NCBI GenBank assembly: GCA_016718275.1
Contig: JADKEA010000010.1
Coordinates: 62,001-126,000 of the forward strand
DNA: 64,000 nucleotides
Origin: Candidatus Villigracilis affinis
GTDB lineage: Bacteria > Chloroflexota > Anaerolineae > Anaerolineales > Villigracilaceae
Reading direction: 5' to 3'
Position 1 is the first letter of the stretch; every line of letters begins with the position of its first letter. The notes under the pieces were generated by a model that made no database searches, was not told where the DNA came from, and saw nothing but the letters and a program-made list of their open reading frames with translations. This document shows positions 54,953 through 63,594 of this stretch, in pieces. The translations under genes and the position numbers were made by a program.

Positions 54953-55786
54953 GTTAATTGGAAGACCATACAAATAAGCAATGCTGAGGAAACTTCCTGA
55001 CCTCAAGATGCAATATTTAGAGGAGATTTCAAAAAAAAGTAATGCTCTGCAAATAAAGCAACGGTTTCCTTAATGGAACGGCGAAGATGTTCAAAAGTGT
55101 AATTTTGTTATACAAGCGAAATGTAAATTGGTACAAACCTTTGATGTGGATTTTAGTGTTTGCCCAAACATCACGCAAAATCAGGGCGCGCTTTGAACAT
55201 GCTTTGGCATTATCAATATATTTTGCTCATTGTGTCAACTTTTTGGAATTAAGGCTTTGGAAAATAGTTGGAATGAAATCAAAAATTTCTTTGGGATTCA
55301 ACGATAATGGAAAAATTGTTCCGATATAACTTGGTGTTGAGGATTGGGACTGATAAGATGTTGATTTGCAAAATCCAGTGGGACATTGGATGAGCGGACA
55401 GATTGACCAAAAGATAATGGTTGAGTTGAAATACATTGTTGAAATGACACACCATCGAATACCTTGTGTTATAAAAATTTGTTTTTCCAATGATTAGAAA
55501 ACCAAGATCCTTCAAATTCTGGAAGGGTTTTTGAAACTATAAGCAAGTTAGTCGTTGGCAGTTAATGTATCTTGACATTTTGAGGTGAAAAGAGCAAATT
55601 TAATATTCTTAAATTGGATATGGATTCAGGAAGGCAATTGGGAGTTACTTCCAAAGGGAATTAGGAAACGTTAAACGTTGATGCGAAATTGATTTAAGCC
55701 GAGAATTAATGAAACTTTATGAAAAACAGTTGATAAAATTTGCAGGAATGATAAATGCGAAGGTCGATGAAGATAAAGAACGCGGG
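54953..55786. other. AT-rich gene-poor stretch between two hsdS-tail copies
   Basis: About 830 bp, clearly AT-richer than the surroundings. Only short open frames of unconvincing composition occur on both strands (the longest about 85-90 codons), without ribosome sites. No repeats, tRNA or known motif found. It may be a decayed gene or an uncharacterised non-coding cassette. Confidence 0.5.
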
Positions 55787-55872
55787 TGCGGGAGTTACAG
55801 TCCGCTACGGGGGAGGAATTGTCCGCGTTGTTACCGTCCGTGCTGGATAGGGCGTTTAAGGGAGAGTTGTGA
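55787..55872 (+). pseudogene. hsdS 3'-end remnant, copy R2
   Basis: The frame VRELQSATGEELSALLPSVLDRAFKGEL ends at TGA 55870-55872. The final bases overlap the ATG of the following 48-codon frame. 67 of 70 nt are identical to R1, so the two derive from a recent common source. Confidence 0.7.
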
Positions 55873-56018
55873 TGGAGAGAAACCGTCCACGAATAAGACC
55901 ACGAATACTCGAATGGCTGGCGTCGCTGCGGGAGCCCCACAAGAGGGTGATATTACAGTCCGCTACGGGGGAGGAGTTGCGCCTGTCCTTTGGGGCGGAC
56001 GTTGTTGCCATCCCATAA
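55872..56018 (+). CDS. Possible 48-aa peptide containing hsdS-tail copy R3
   Basis: Begins at the ATG overlapping the R2 stop (GTGATGG) and reads MERNRPRIRPRILEWLASL, then REPHKRVILQSATGEELRLS and FGADVVAIP, stop. The middle (LQSATGEEL) is the same sequence as in R1/R2, but the end differs: the LLPSVLDRAFKGEL tail is replaced. The 93-nt stretch 55926-56018 is matched by R4 (56936-57030). Coding status uncertain; overlap with an upstream stop and a basic N-terminus are the only support. Confidence 0.35.
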   Translation: MERNRPRIRPRILEWLASLREPHKRVILQSATGEELRLSFGADVVAIP

Positions 56019-56035
56019 CATGTAGGAGAACCAAG

Positions 56036-56446
56036 ATGAACAAGAAACTGCATGTCTTTATTTCGCATTGCGCCGAGGACAGATTGTTTGCCAGCGCGCT
56101 TTATCAGGAACTGAAACGGGAAGATTGGCTGGAGCCCTGGTTGGATATGGAAAACTTGGAACCCGGCCAAGATTGGGCATTTGAAATTTTGAAGGCAATT
56201 CATTATGCCAATGTCGCGCTGGTTTGTTTTTCGAAAAACGCCCTGCCGTTAACAGGATTTTTCAAGCGCGAGACAAGTCAAATTTTGGATTTGACCCGGG
56301 ATCGCTCGGAAGAGGAATACGGGATTCTGCTCCTGCGGCTAGACGAGACCCCGATCCCTGCGGAGTTCGCGAAGTATCCCTCTGTGGAAGCGAGCGGAGG
56401 CAATGCAGCCGTGGTGGAGGCGCTGAGGAGAAAGAGAGGAAATTAA
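56036..56446 (+). CDS. TIR-domain protein
   Basis: 136 aa. A single TIR_2-type domain fills the protein: LHVFISHCAEDRLFASALYQEL (first strand and helix), WLEPWLDMENLEPGQDWAFEILKAIHYANVALVCFSKNAL (the W-L-D-x-E-x-L-x-PGxDW signature), then ILLLRLDETPIP. Bacterial TIR domains often cleave NAD+ or make signalling nucleotides in antiphage systems, or act in protein interaction; without a partner domain the role here is open. AGGAGA ribosome site 6 nt before the ATG. It lies in a patch with four hsdS-tail repeats, i.e. a likely remnant of a defence locus. Confidence 0.88.
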   Translation: MNKKLHVFISHCAEDRLFASALYQELKREDWLEPWLDMENLEPGQDWAFEILKAIHYANVALVCFSKNALPLTGFFKRETSQILDLTRDRSEEEYGILLLRLDETPIPAEFAKYPSVEASGGNAAVVEALRRKRGN

Positions 56447-56464
56447 GGGGCTCTTCCTCCAAAC

Positions 56465-56494
56465 CAGAGATTCTTCACTGTCGCTCAGAATGAC
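56465..56494. repeat. Single arm of the dispersed repeat
   Basis: AGATTCTTCACTGTCGCTCA followed by GAATGACA matches the right arm of the inverted repeat downstream of gltB (12150-12174) except for a few bases. Only one arm is present. Confidence 0.5.
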
Positions 56495-56534
56495 AAGTGA
56501 ACGTTTTGATAATAAACGAAAAAGGATTAAAAAA

Positions 56535-56903
56535 ATGGCAACTAGAATGAGAATCATAGGCGTACCTGTCCAGGATAATCTTAATGTTTGGGCTGTTGAT
56601 TATGTCTTGTGGTGGCCCGTTGACGACTTTATTGGGAAAACCGGTCAGGAAACTGCCGAGCCTAAATTTCGGGAAAGCGTTGATAGCTCGCTCTATCTCG
56701 ATTACGTGGGCATTTTCAATAAGGAGGAGTTTATAAATCTGAATGATAGATACAAGGCTGAGTTTCTTGCGAATTCCAACAAAAAGCCCTTGCATAACGA
56801 GCAACAAAAACGTATGGGATATGTTGATCAGTATCTTAGGCAACGTCTGGATATCAAGTGGATATTGGTTGAAAAATATGAATGGGAAACCGGCATGAAC
56901 TGA
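56535..56903 (+). CDS. Hypothetical protein in the TIR cassette
   Basis: 122 aa, unrecognised. Aromatic-rich front (VWAVDYVLWWPVDDFIG) and a helical, charged second half (DRYKAEFLANSNKKPLHNEQQKR). No membrane segment or signal. ATG chosen because AAAGGA precedes it by 9 nt; an earlier in-frame ATG at 56490 overlaps the dispersed repeat. It lies between the TIR gene and the R4 repeat, so it belongs to the same cassette-like interval. Confidence 0.6.
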   Translation: MATRMRIIGVPVQDNLNVWAVDYVLWWPVDDFIGKTGQETAEPKFRESVDSSLYLDYVGIFNKEEFINLNDRYKAEFLANSNKKPLHNEQQKRMGYVDQYLRQRLDIKWILVEKYEWETGMN

Positions 56904-56935
56904 TGGATACAATATTGGGCAAAAAATCAACATAC

Positions 56936-57052
56936 TGCGGGAGCCCTATAAGCAGGCGATATTACAGTCCGTTACGGGGGAGGAGTTGTGCCCGTTCTTT
57001 GGGCGGACGTTGCTACCGTGTCTTAGATAAGGCTTTCAAGGGTGAACTATGA
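56936..57052 (+). pseudogene. hsdS 3'-end remnant, copy R4
   Basis: CTGCGGGAGCCC then ATATTACAGTCCGTTACGGG matches R3. Further on, after a frame change, VLDKAFKGEL and TGA (57050-57052) match the R1/R2 tail. R4 therefore contains both the R3-type and the R1-type 3' parts. Its stop overlaps the ATG of the E2-like gene. Confidence 0.65.
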
Positions 57053-57864
57053 ATATAAACCATATGAAATATGAAGCATTGCCCTTCCCTATGGAGCGGC
57101 AGGTAACAATTCAAGGCGGTCGTCTTGCGTCACGGAAACATACGATCCATGCCTTGATCGAAGTGGATGTGACCAAACCGCGCCGCATGATCCACGAACA
57201 TAAAACACGTACTGGCGAAACACTATCCTTTACTGCGTTCGTCATCGCCTGTCTCGTCAAAGCCATAGACCAGAACAAGAGGATGCACGCCTACCGTGAC
57301 TGGCGGAATAGGCTCATCATCTTTGACGAGGTGGATGTGAATACGATGGTTGAGGCCGAAGCAGGTGGAAGAAAAAGAGTCATACCTCATTGGGTTCGCG
57401 CGGCAAATAAGCGCACGTTAAGGGATATTCACGATGAGATCCGCATGACCAAGGCAAAACCAGAACAGACTCGTGAATTTGGGGTTAAGTGGCTTGGTCT
57501 CCTGCCTGCATTTGTCTGGGACATTTTCTTCTGGTTCATTTTCAAGAATCCGCACTGGTTAAAAAAGAGTTTCGGCACTGTCGGTATGACCTCGGTTGGA
57601 ATGTTTGGGAGGGGCAGTGGCTGGGCTATTCCATTTGGTCTGCATACGCTTGATGTTGCGCTTGGCGGTATTGCCGAGAAACCTGGCGTAGCGGATGGAC
57701 GCATTGAGATTCGCGAATACCTGTGTATGACCATCAGCTTCGATCATGACATTGTTGATGGTGCGCCTGCCGCACGGTTTACTCAACGCCTCAAAGAATT
57801 AATCGAGAGTGGCTATGGGGTGGAAGAATTTACAATGGGAGAACGCGATGATGGTGAAGGTTAA
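57049..57864 (+). CDS. Stand-alone 2-oxoacid dehydrogenase E2-type acyltransferase domain protein
   Basis: 271 aa (266 if the ATG at 57064 is used). Matches the catalytic (CAT-like) domain of E2 acyltransferases: ALIEVDVTKPRRMIHEHK, FTAFVIACLVKAIDQNKRMHAYR, and the active-site HxxxDG in SFDHDIVDGAPAARFTQRLKELIESG. There is no lipoyl domain and no peripheral-subunit-binding domain, and there is an inserted hydrophobic stretch (LLPAFVWDIFFWFIFKNPHW, about 147-170). Such free-standing members are of unknown acceptor and may transfer acyl groups from CoA. It overlaps the R4 hsdS-tail copy at its start, so it may have been placed there by recombination. Confidence 0.85.
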   Translation: MNINHMKYEALPFPMERQVTIQGGRLASRKHTIHALIEVDVTKPRRMIHEHKTRTGETLSFTAFVIACLVKAIDQNKRMHAYRDWRNRLIIFDEVDVNTMVEAEAGGRKRVIPHWVRAANKRTLRDIHDEIRMTKAKPEQTREFGVKWLGLLPAFVWDIFFWFIFKNPHWLKKSFGTVGMTSVGMFGRGSGWAIPFGLHTLDVALGGIAEKPGVADGRIEIREYLCMTISFDHDIVDGAPAARFTQRLKELIESGYGVEEFTMGERDDGEG

Positions 57865-57952
57865 GCGACAAGCACTCGCTCAGGACGAAGTTGCCGTATA
57901 ATCAATGTGTCAGTTGTAAGTTTTCTGAAACCTATAACCCAAGGAGAAAAAA

Positions 57953-58174
57953 ATGGCATATTCATTGGACACCAAAGTCGGCGATATTATGAAAGACACT
58001 CACGCGTTGGAGATTCTGGAGAAGCACGTACCAGGCATCTCCAAGAATCCCATGATCGGAATGGCCAAAGGATTTACCCTGAAGCAGATCCTAGCCATGC
58101 CGCAGGCCAAAGACGCTGGGCTAACCGAGGAGATGGTAGAGAAAGTGCTGGCCGAGATCAACGCTCGGAAGTAA
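57953..58174 (+). CDS. Small DUF1858-like protein
   Basis: 73 aa, soluble and helical. The pattern VGDIMKDTHALEILEKHVPGI ... IGMAKGFTLKQILAMP ... GLTEEMVEKVLAEIN resembles the small helical domain seen on its own or appended to esterases and hydrolases (DUF1858-like). No catalytic residues apparent. AAGGAGA ribosome site 7 nt before the ATG; followed by a terminator, so probably a single-gene transcript. Confidence 0.7.
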   Translation: MAYSLDTKVGDIMKDTHALEILEKHVPGISKNPMIGMAKGFTLKQILAMPQAKDAGLTEEMVEKVLAEINARK

Positions 58175-58209
58175 TTCACTCCACCTCGTTTTTGAATATT
58201 TGAAACACG

Positions 58210-58247
58210 AACGGCTTTGGAAGCAGAAATGTTTTCGAAGCCGTTTT
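58210..58247 (+). terminator. Terminator after the small DUF1858-like gene
   Basis: AACGGCTT/AAGCCGTT stem with a 20-nt loop, then TTTTATT. Confidence 0.75.
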
Positions 58248-58320
58248 ATTCACCCATACGGCACTACAACCTGCAAAGAATCGTCAATATGACGATAATT
58301 TTATAAAGAAAGGGATAACG

Positions 58321-58578
58321 ATGGCTGGCAAATATATTCCGCTTGAAAAATACCTGCGCGGTCTTCCTGAAAGCCAAAGAGAGGTTACACTCCGCTTTGA
58401 GCAGATTGAAGGAATCTTGAATAGCAAATTGCCGTTTTCGGCCTATGAATCCCAGAAATGGTGGGAACATGAAAAAGAAGGCAATCATGTCAATGGGCGC
58501 TCGTGGACCCACGCTGGCTGGAAGCTTGATTCGGTCGATTTGAATGGGAAGCGGGTGAAATTTGTCCGTGCCAAGTAA
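58321..58578 (+). CDS. Small DUF7662-like protein
   Basis: 85 aa. Pattern YIPLEKYLRGLPESQREVTLRFEQIEGIL ... PFSAYESQKWWEHE ... RSWTHAGWKLDSVDLNGKRVKF matches a small domain (DUF7662) seen in many bacteria, often beside restriction or defence genes. Function unknown; aromatic residues and charges suggest nucleic-acid or protein contact. AAAGAAAGGG precedes the ATG. Alone between a terminator and the next signalling operon. Confidence 0.75.
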   Translation: MAGKYIPLEKYLRGLPESQREVTLRFEQIEGILNSKLPFSAYESQKWWEHEKEGNHVNGRSWTHAGWKLDSVDLNGKRVKFVRAK

Positions 58579-58699
58579 GGGAATACCGCAATTGACACAA
58601 ACAAAAAATCTGGTAATCTTATAAAAGAATTCCGCACCGCCCGCATCCGCCAATGATATTGACATAACAGAAACAAGCATACGGGATTAAAATAAGAAT

Positions 58700-59332
58700 A
58701 TGAACACACTACAGAAATATCTACTTGTCGTCGAAGACATCCCTGACATTCTCAAGCTGCTGGAAGCGACCCTGGTTTTCAAAGGCTATCGTGTGGTTAC
58801 AGCTCCGAATGGTCAGGAAGCTCTGGAGATCATTCAAAAGGAACACCCCGCGGTGATCATCACCGATATTTTGATGCCCAAAATGGATGGGTTTAGCCTT
58901 GTCCATCGTTTGCGCATCAACCCTGAGACCCGCGATATTCCCGTAGTATTCCTCTCGGCTACCTATGTTGCTCCCGAAGATAAGGCCTTTGCCATTGCGA
59001 TTGGGGCAACCCGCTTCCTCGAAAAGCCTGTTGCGCTGGAGGAATTCCTGCCTACCGTGGAGGAATTGTTAACCAAGGGCGCACCCGCAGGCCCTGAATT
59101 GGTCAATGAATTCGATTTCTACGACGGCTATCGCAAGCGCCTCGAAACAAAGCTGAATCACAAGATCACCCAGATCGCGCGCGATGAGCATTTGGTTAAG
59201 ACTCTGCCAGAATTAGAGAAGGCTTCCTTCGAGGCCTCCCTGCGCCTTGCCATCGAAGAGCGGAAAGAAATCGAGTTGCTGTTGACCCAGATCCGTCTCC
59301 AACTTGAGAAATTGTCGAAGCCAGAATCGTAA
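58700..59332 (+). CDS. Single-receiver response regulator
   Basis: 210 aa. Receiver at about 8-125 (LLVVEDIPDILKLLEATL; VIITDILMPKMDGFS; phospho-Asp in the ITD motif; FLEKPVALEEF). The C-terminal 85 aa are helical and charged with no known output fold, perhaps a coiled coil for kinase contact. First gene of the plus-strand signalling run at the right end of the window; 72 nt upstream of the GAF kinase gene. Confidence 0.88.
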   Translation: MNTLQKYLLVVEDIPDILKLLEATLVFKGYRVVTAPNGQEALEIIQKEHPAVIITDILMPKMDGFSLVHRLRINPETRDIPVVFLSATYVAPEDKAFAIAIGATRFLEKPVALEEFLPTVEELLTKGAPAGPELVNEFDFYDGYRKRLETKLNHKITQIARDEHLVKTLPELEKASFEASLRLAIEERKEIELLLTQIRLQLEKLSKPES

Positions 59333-59404
59333 GCGGCTGTTAATTCCTGACAGGGCAAAAACGGCGGCAGATACAGTGGGGAGTGTATAATTTGGCATAT
59401 CGTC

Positions 59405-62011
59405 ATGCAGACTGAAACCAGCCTCGAGTCCCAACTCAAAGATGCCGCGCAACTCTCCGAAGCCGAGTGGGCTGTCCTTGCGGAGCGCGTTGGCGGTGCG
59501 TGGCTTTTGCGTGCGGCCTATCACCTGACTCGATCCGCGCAAAACGAATTGATGTCCATCATGACGAGGCCATCCATTGATGCCTGGTTGTGTGGTGCGC
59601 TGAGCGGCGGACATTCCCGTTCCAGTTCCGTTCCCGAAGGCAGCGGGCTTTCGGCTAGTCGATTTTTTGCATTTCCCGTTTCAGGTACATCACAGGCCAT
59701 TGTAGTGGGGGCGGATAAGCAGACGGTCAACGCCCAAAGAGTGTGGAAATTAACTGCATCGCTTTTGTCCGGTCATTCTGCTGTTCCCAATCAACCGTTC
59801 TTACCGGACCTGCAATCTGGTCTGGCATCCGATCTGCCGCTCGCCATCGAAAAAGTTTTGAACACCATCGTTCAGACCGTGCCTTGTCAGGGTGCATGGC
59901 TGGCGATCCGCCGTGGGGAATCACTCGATATTCAGGCGGAATGGAACGATTCGAAAGCCAAAAACCTCTCCCTGCTCATTGACACAAATCCCATTCTTCG
60001 CCGCGTGAATCGCAGCCTGACCGAATTGATCATCCCGCGCGGACATCCCAACTGGGATACCCTTCCTGTCGGTCCGATGAAGCCCAGCACAAAAGTATGG
60101 GTTGGTCTGCCGCTGGTCATCGGTCAACGCTTGATCGGTGTGATTGCGCTTTGGCGTCAAAATGAATTCTCACGCAACGAACTCGGCCAGCTCCGTGACC
60201 TTGCTTCGCGTGTTTCACCCTCTGTGGAGGTGCTGGTCACCTTCTCAGAAATGGCCGCGCATTTGCGCAGACTGGGCCTTCTCAACGACTTTGTCCTCAC
60301 CGTCTCATCCGCTCAGAGTTTGGACCAGGTGGCACGACGCATGTTCGGCCTGCTGGCGCGTGCATTCAACACCGAGTTGATCGCCCTCTTTCTGCGTTCC
60401 AGTGATGGACGTGTGCTGCGCGATTACCGCATGCTAGAAGGCAAATTGAATGTGCTCAATGTTTCACTGGCGGGGCATTCCATTCAACCTGTACTGAAAG
60501 AGGCGCGTGTCCGCCGTGTGATGGATGCCGTCAAAGACGGGCTTGTCCCTGTATTCAAAGGCGCACGTTCAGTACTCATTGTTCCCCTCAAATATCGTGG
60601 ACAAGCCATCGGCGTCCTCATCATCGAGAACCTGCATGCTGAGGCGTTCAGTCAGTACGACGAACATCTCATGGTTGTGATCACCAGTCACATGGCAGGC
60701 TTGATCGAATACACCCGTCTGCGTGAAGAAGCCGAAGGTCGTGCCCGTAGTCTGGGGTTGATCCATGAAGTGGTTCAACAGGTCATCGGTTTGAACGATA
60801 AAAAAGAAGTTGCACACATCACTGCTGAACTGGTCGCGCAGTATTTCAAATATGAACTGGCAGCCATTTTGCTGGTGGATGACACGGGTACATTTTCCAT
60901 TCAAGGCATCGGCGGCACCCAGGCTGCGACTGTCCAAAAGGCACTTGCCGATCATCAGAACAATGAATTCATCATCTCCGATGGTGTCACTGGCTACGTC
61001 TCGCGGACCGGTGAAAGCGTCTTAACCAACGATACGAATCAAGAAAAACTGTACAAACCCATCAAAGGCTGGGAGGCGCACTCCGAGATCTGCGTGGCAC
61101 TGAAAGACGGCGAAAATATTCTGGGCATCATCGATGTGGAGAGCCGTGAACAAAACGCCTTCTCGCATAACGACCTGATCGCGATGGAATCTCTGGCAGG
61201 CATTCTCGCCTCGGTCATTTCCAGCGCAAACCAATACCAAAAGTTGCAAGAGACCATCCGTCAGTTACGTGCGATCGAGATCGAGTTGAATTCACGCATG
61301 GAGGCGCAGCGTTCCGCAGAAAATCGTCTCATTCAGGCGGCGAAGTTGGCTGCGGTGGGTGAAATGGCGGCAGGCATCGCTCACGAGTTGAATAATCCAC
61401 TGACCACGGTCACAGGCTTCTCCGAACTTGTTTTGGAGGAACTGCCCGCTGATTCAGCACATCGCGATGACTTGGAAATGGTTCTGCGTGAGGCGCGCCG
61501 CGCCAGTGATGTTGTTCATCGTCTGCTCGATTTTTCGCGGCAGGGTGAGCGCATCCGCACCCGCGCCGACTTGAACGAAGTGGTCAACGATGTCATCGCA
61601 TTGACACGGCATCTCATTCAAACGAATGGCGTCAATCTAACGCTGGATTTGAGCGACAGCCTGCCCTGGGTCTCGATCGATCGCAATCAGATGAAGCAGG
61701 TCCTGCTAAACCTGATCCATAACGCCTTGCAAGCCATGCCCAAAGGCGGCGAATTGTTTGTTAACACAGCTTCAGCCGTGCGTGCTGAACGCGATTGGGT
61801 TATCATGGCGGTCAAAGACAGCGGCATCGGTATTTTGCCTGCCAATCAAGACCGTATTTTTGAGCCATTCTTCACCACAAAAGGAGACAGCGGCGGCACA
61901 GGCCTGGGTCTCTCCGTAACCTATGGCATTGTCACAGATCACGGGGGGAGCATTGATATCTCAAGCGAGCCTGATAAAGGCTCCACATTCACGGTCTGGC
62001 TGCCGATCTAA
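59405..62011 (+). CDS. Triple-GAF sensor histidine kinase
   Basis: 868 aa, cytoplasmic. Leading helical region (1-140), GAF domains at about 145-285, 305-440 and 460-610 (LIHEVVQQVIGLNDKKEVA; LAAILLVDDTGTFSIQG), HisKA with AAGIAHELNNPLTTVTGFSEL (about residue 650) and HATPase with LNLIHNALQAMPKGG, KDSGIGILPANQDRIFEPFFTTK and GTGLGLSVTYGI. NtrB-like kinase type (AHELNNPL). A TATAAT at about 59387-59392 lies close upstream. The next kinase starts 2 nt after its stop; likely one operon with it and the last regulator. Confidence 0.92.
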   Translation: MQTETSLESQLKDAAQLSEAEWAVLAERVGGAWLLRAAYHLTRSAQNELMSIMTRPSIDAWLCGALSGGHSRSSSVPEGSGLSASRFFAFPVSGTSQAIVVGADKQTVNAQRVWKLTASLLSGHSAVPNQPFLPDLQSGLASDLPLAIEKVLNTIVQTVPCQGAWLAIRRGESLDIQAEWNDSKAKNLSLLIDTNPILRRVNRSLTELIIPRGHPNWDTLPVGPMKPSTKVWVGLPLVIGQRLIGVIALWRQNEFSRNELGQLRDLASRVSPSVEVLVTFSEMAAHLRRLGLLNDFVLTVSSAQSLDQVARRMFGLLARAFNTELIALFLRSSDGRVLRDYRMLEGKLNVLNVSLAGHSIQPVLKEARVRRVMDAVKDGLVPVFKGARSVLIVPLKYRGQAIGVLIIENLHAEAFSQYDEHLMVVITSHMAGLIEYTRLREEAEGRARSLGLIHEVVQQVIGLNDKKEVAHITAELVAQYFKYELAAILLVDDTGTFSIQGIGGTQAATVQKALADHQNNEFIISDGVTGYVSRTGESVLTNDTNQEKLYKPIKGWEAHSEICVALKDGENILGIIDVESREQNAFSHNDLIAMESLAGILASVISSANQYQKLQETIRQLRAIEIELNSRMEAQRSAENRLIQAAKLAAVGEMAAGIAHELNNPLTTVTGFSELVLEELPADSAHRDDLEMVLREARRASDVVHRLLDFSRQGERIRTRADLNEVVNDVIALTRHLIQTNGVNLTLDLSDSLPWVSIDRNQMKQVLLNLIHNALQAMPKGGELFVNTASAVRAERDWVIMAVKDSGIGILPANQDRIFEPFFTTKGDSGGTGLGLSVTYGIVTDHGGSIDISSEPDKGSTFTVWLPI

Positions 62012-62013
62012 GC

Positions 62014-63594
62014 ATGGAAACTCCATTTGTTTTTGTCGTCGATGATGAGCCCGGCATTGCACTGCTCTGCAAGCGCCTGCTCTCGCGTTCGGGCTACATG
62101 GTGGAAACAGAGACCGATCCGCGCAAGGCTATTAACTACCTGAAAGAAAATAAGATCGACCTGCTATTGGTCGATATCCGTATGCCCGAAGTGGATGGCT
62201 TCGAGGTCATTCAACATGCCCAGCGGCTTCAGCCCGATGCGGCTGTGCTCATCATGACTGGTCACGGCACGGTTGAAACCGCCATTCGTGCGCTGCGTCA
62301 GGGCGTTGATGGTCTTTTACTCAAGCCTTTCGGCAAAGGCAGTGACCTTGTCGATGCGGTCAAGCTGGCCCTCGTCGATTGTCAGCAAAAGCGTGATGCT
62401 GCGCGCACACAGGCATTGCGCCCACTTTTTTCCGTCACCGAGTCCCTGCTTTCTGAAACGCGCCGTGAACCATTGCTCGATCTCATCATCAGCGCCATTT
62501 GCACTCACCTACGATGTTCCCACGCCGCTTGCTTTCAACAGAATACTGAAACAAAAGAATTCTCTCTGTTGGCATCACGCGGCAGGGAAGTGCCGAAAAA
62601 ATTCTATGACTTGATTTCCAGCGTGGATGAATCTGCCACGCCTTTGATGATCAATGCCAGTGGACCGGGCCAGACCACCCTGAGATCGATTCTCACCGAC
62701 CTGCGGCTTGGTGCGGCGATCCTGACGCCGATTCAGCGCCCAAATTTGCGCATGGTGGTGTATGCCGCGCGCAACCTGAACGAACCGCACTTTCGCGAAT
62801 CTGATCTCGAACTGTTTCAGATCCTCGCCCGTCAAGCCGCCGCTGCGCTGGAAAATGCACGTCTGTACGCTGAGCAATTGGACTACGTCCGCAAGGTGGA
62901 GGATTCTCAAAAGGCATTGCTTCAAGCCGAGAAGATGGCTGCTGCAGGGCGCTTAAGCGCATCCATTGCACATGAGGTCAACAACCCATTACAGGCCGTG
63001 CAGAATTGTCTGCACCTCGCGGGGCGTGAAGACCTGCCCGCCGAAAAGCGCCAGGAATATTTCAACCTCGCCCGCACCGAGCTTGAACGCCTGACGATCA
63101 CCGTTCGGCGCATGCTCGATTTTTACCGCCCTGGTGCAACCTCTCTTGAAACGGTCGATCTGGTCGAGATGCTCCAATATATTCTGAACCTGATGTCAAA
63201 ACAACTTTCAGAAGCCAACGTGAAAGTTGTTGTGGACTTTTTTGGAAAGATATCGCCCATACAGGCAGTGGGCAGTCAGATCCAGCAAGTGTTCATCAAT
63301 TTGATATTGAATGCCGTGGATGCCATGCCTGAAGGAGGCGTGTTAAAGATCATTGCGCGTCAACTCAAAGGAGGTGTTGAACTCCTGTTTCAGGATCAGG
63401 GCAAGGGAATTCCCGAAGAGAAACAGTCGAACATTTTCGAACCCTTTTTCAGCACAAAAGACGGTGGGACAGGTTTAGGATTAACTGTGAGTTACAATAT
63501 AATCACCGCGCATGGAGGCACACTGGAGTATCTCTCAGAGCGCGTGCCCGGTGCTTGTTTTCGAATATTCTTACCCATAGGAGGAGAACAATGA
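62014..63594 (+). CDS. Receiver-GAF histidine kinase
   Basis: 526 aa. Receiver at about 5-120 (VFVVDDEPGIALL; LLLVDIRMPEVDG; LLLKPFGKG), GAF domain at about 145-295, HisKA with SASIAHEVNNPLQAVQNCLHL (about residue 318) and HATPase with INLILNAVDAMPEGG, QDQGKGIPEEKQSNIFEPFFSTK and GTGLGLTVSYNI. A kinase that is itself phosphorylated, so it probably links the upstream GAF kinase to the final regulator in a relay. Its stop overlaps the ATG of the next gene (ATGA). Confidence 0.92.
   Translation: METPFVFVVDDEPGIALLCKRLLSRSGYMVETETDPRKAINYLKENKIDLLLVDIRMPEVDGFEVIQHAQRLQPDAAVLIMTGHGTVETAIRALRQGVDGLLLKPFGKGSDLVDAVKLALVDCQQKRDAARTQALRPLFSVTESLLSETRREPLLDLIISAICTHLRCSHAACFQQNTETKEFSLLASRGREVPKKFYDLISSVDESATPLMINASGPGQTTLRSILTDLRLGAAILTPIQRPNLRMVVYAARNLNEPHFRESDLELFQILARQAAAALENARLYAEQLDYVRKVEDSQKALLQAEKMAAAGRLSASIAHEVNNPLQAVQNCLHLAGREDLPAEKRQEYFNLARTELERLTITVRRMLDFYRPGATSLETVDLVEMLQYILNLMSKQLSEANVKVVVDFFGKISPIQAVGSQIQQVFINLILNAVDAMPEGGVLKIIARQLKGGVELLFQDQGKGIPEEKQSNIFEPFFSTKDGGTGLGLTVSYNIITAHGGTLEYLSERVPGACFRIFLPIGGEQ

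Noticed and set aside
54953..55786. Small genes in the AT-rich stretch (plus-strand 80-codon and minus-strand 87-codon frames)
   Set aside because: No ribosome sites, overlapping opposite frames, and low-complexity content typical of random AT-rich sequence.
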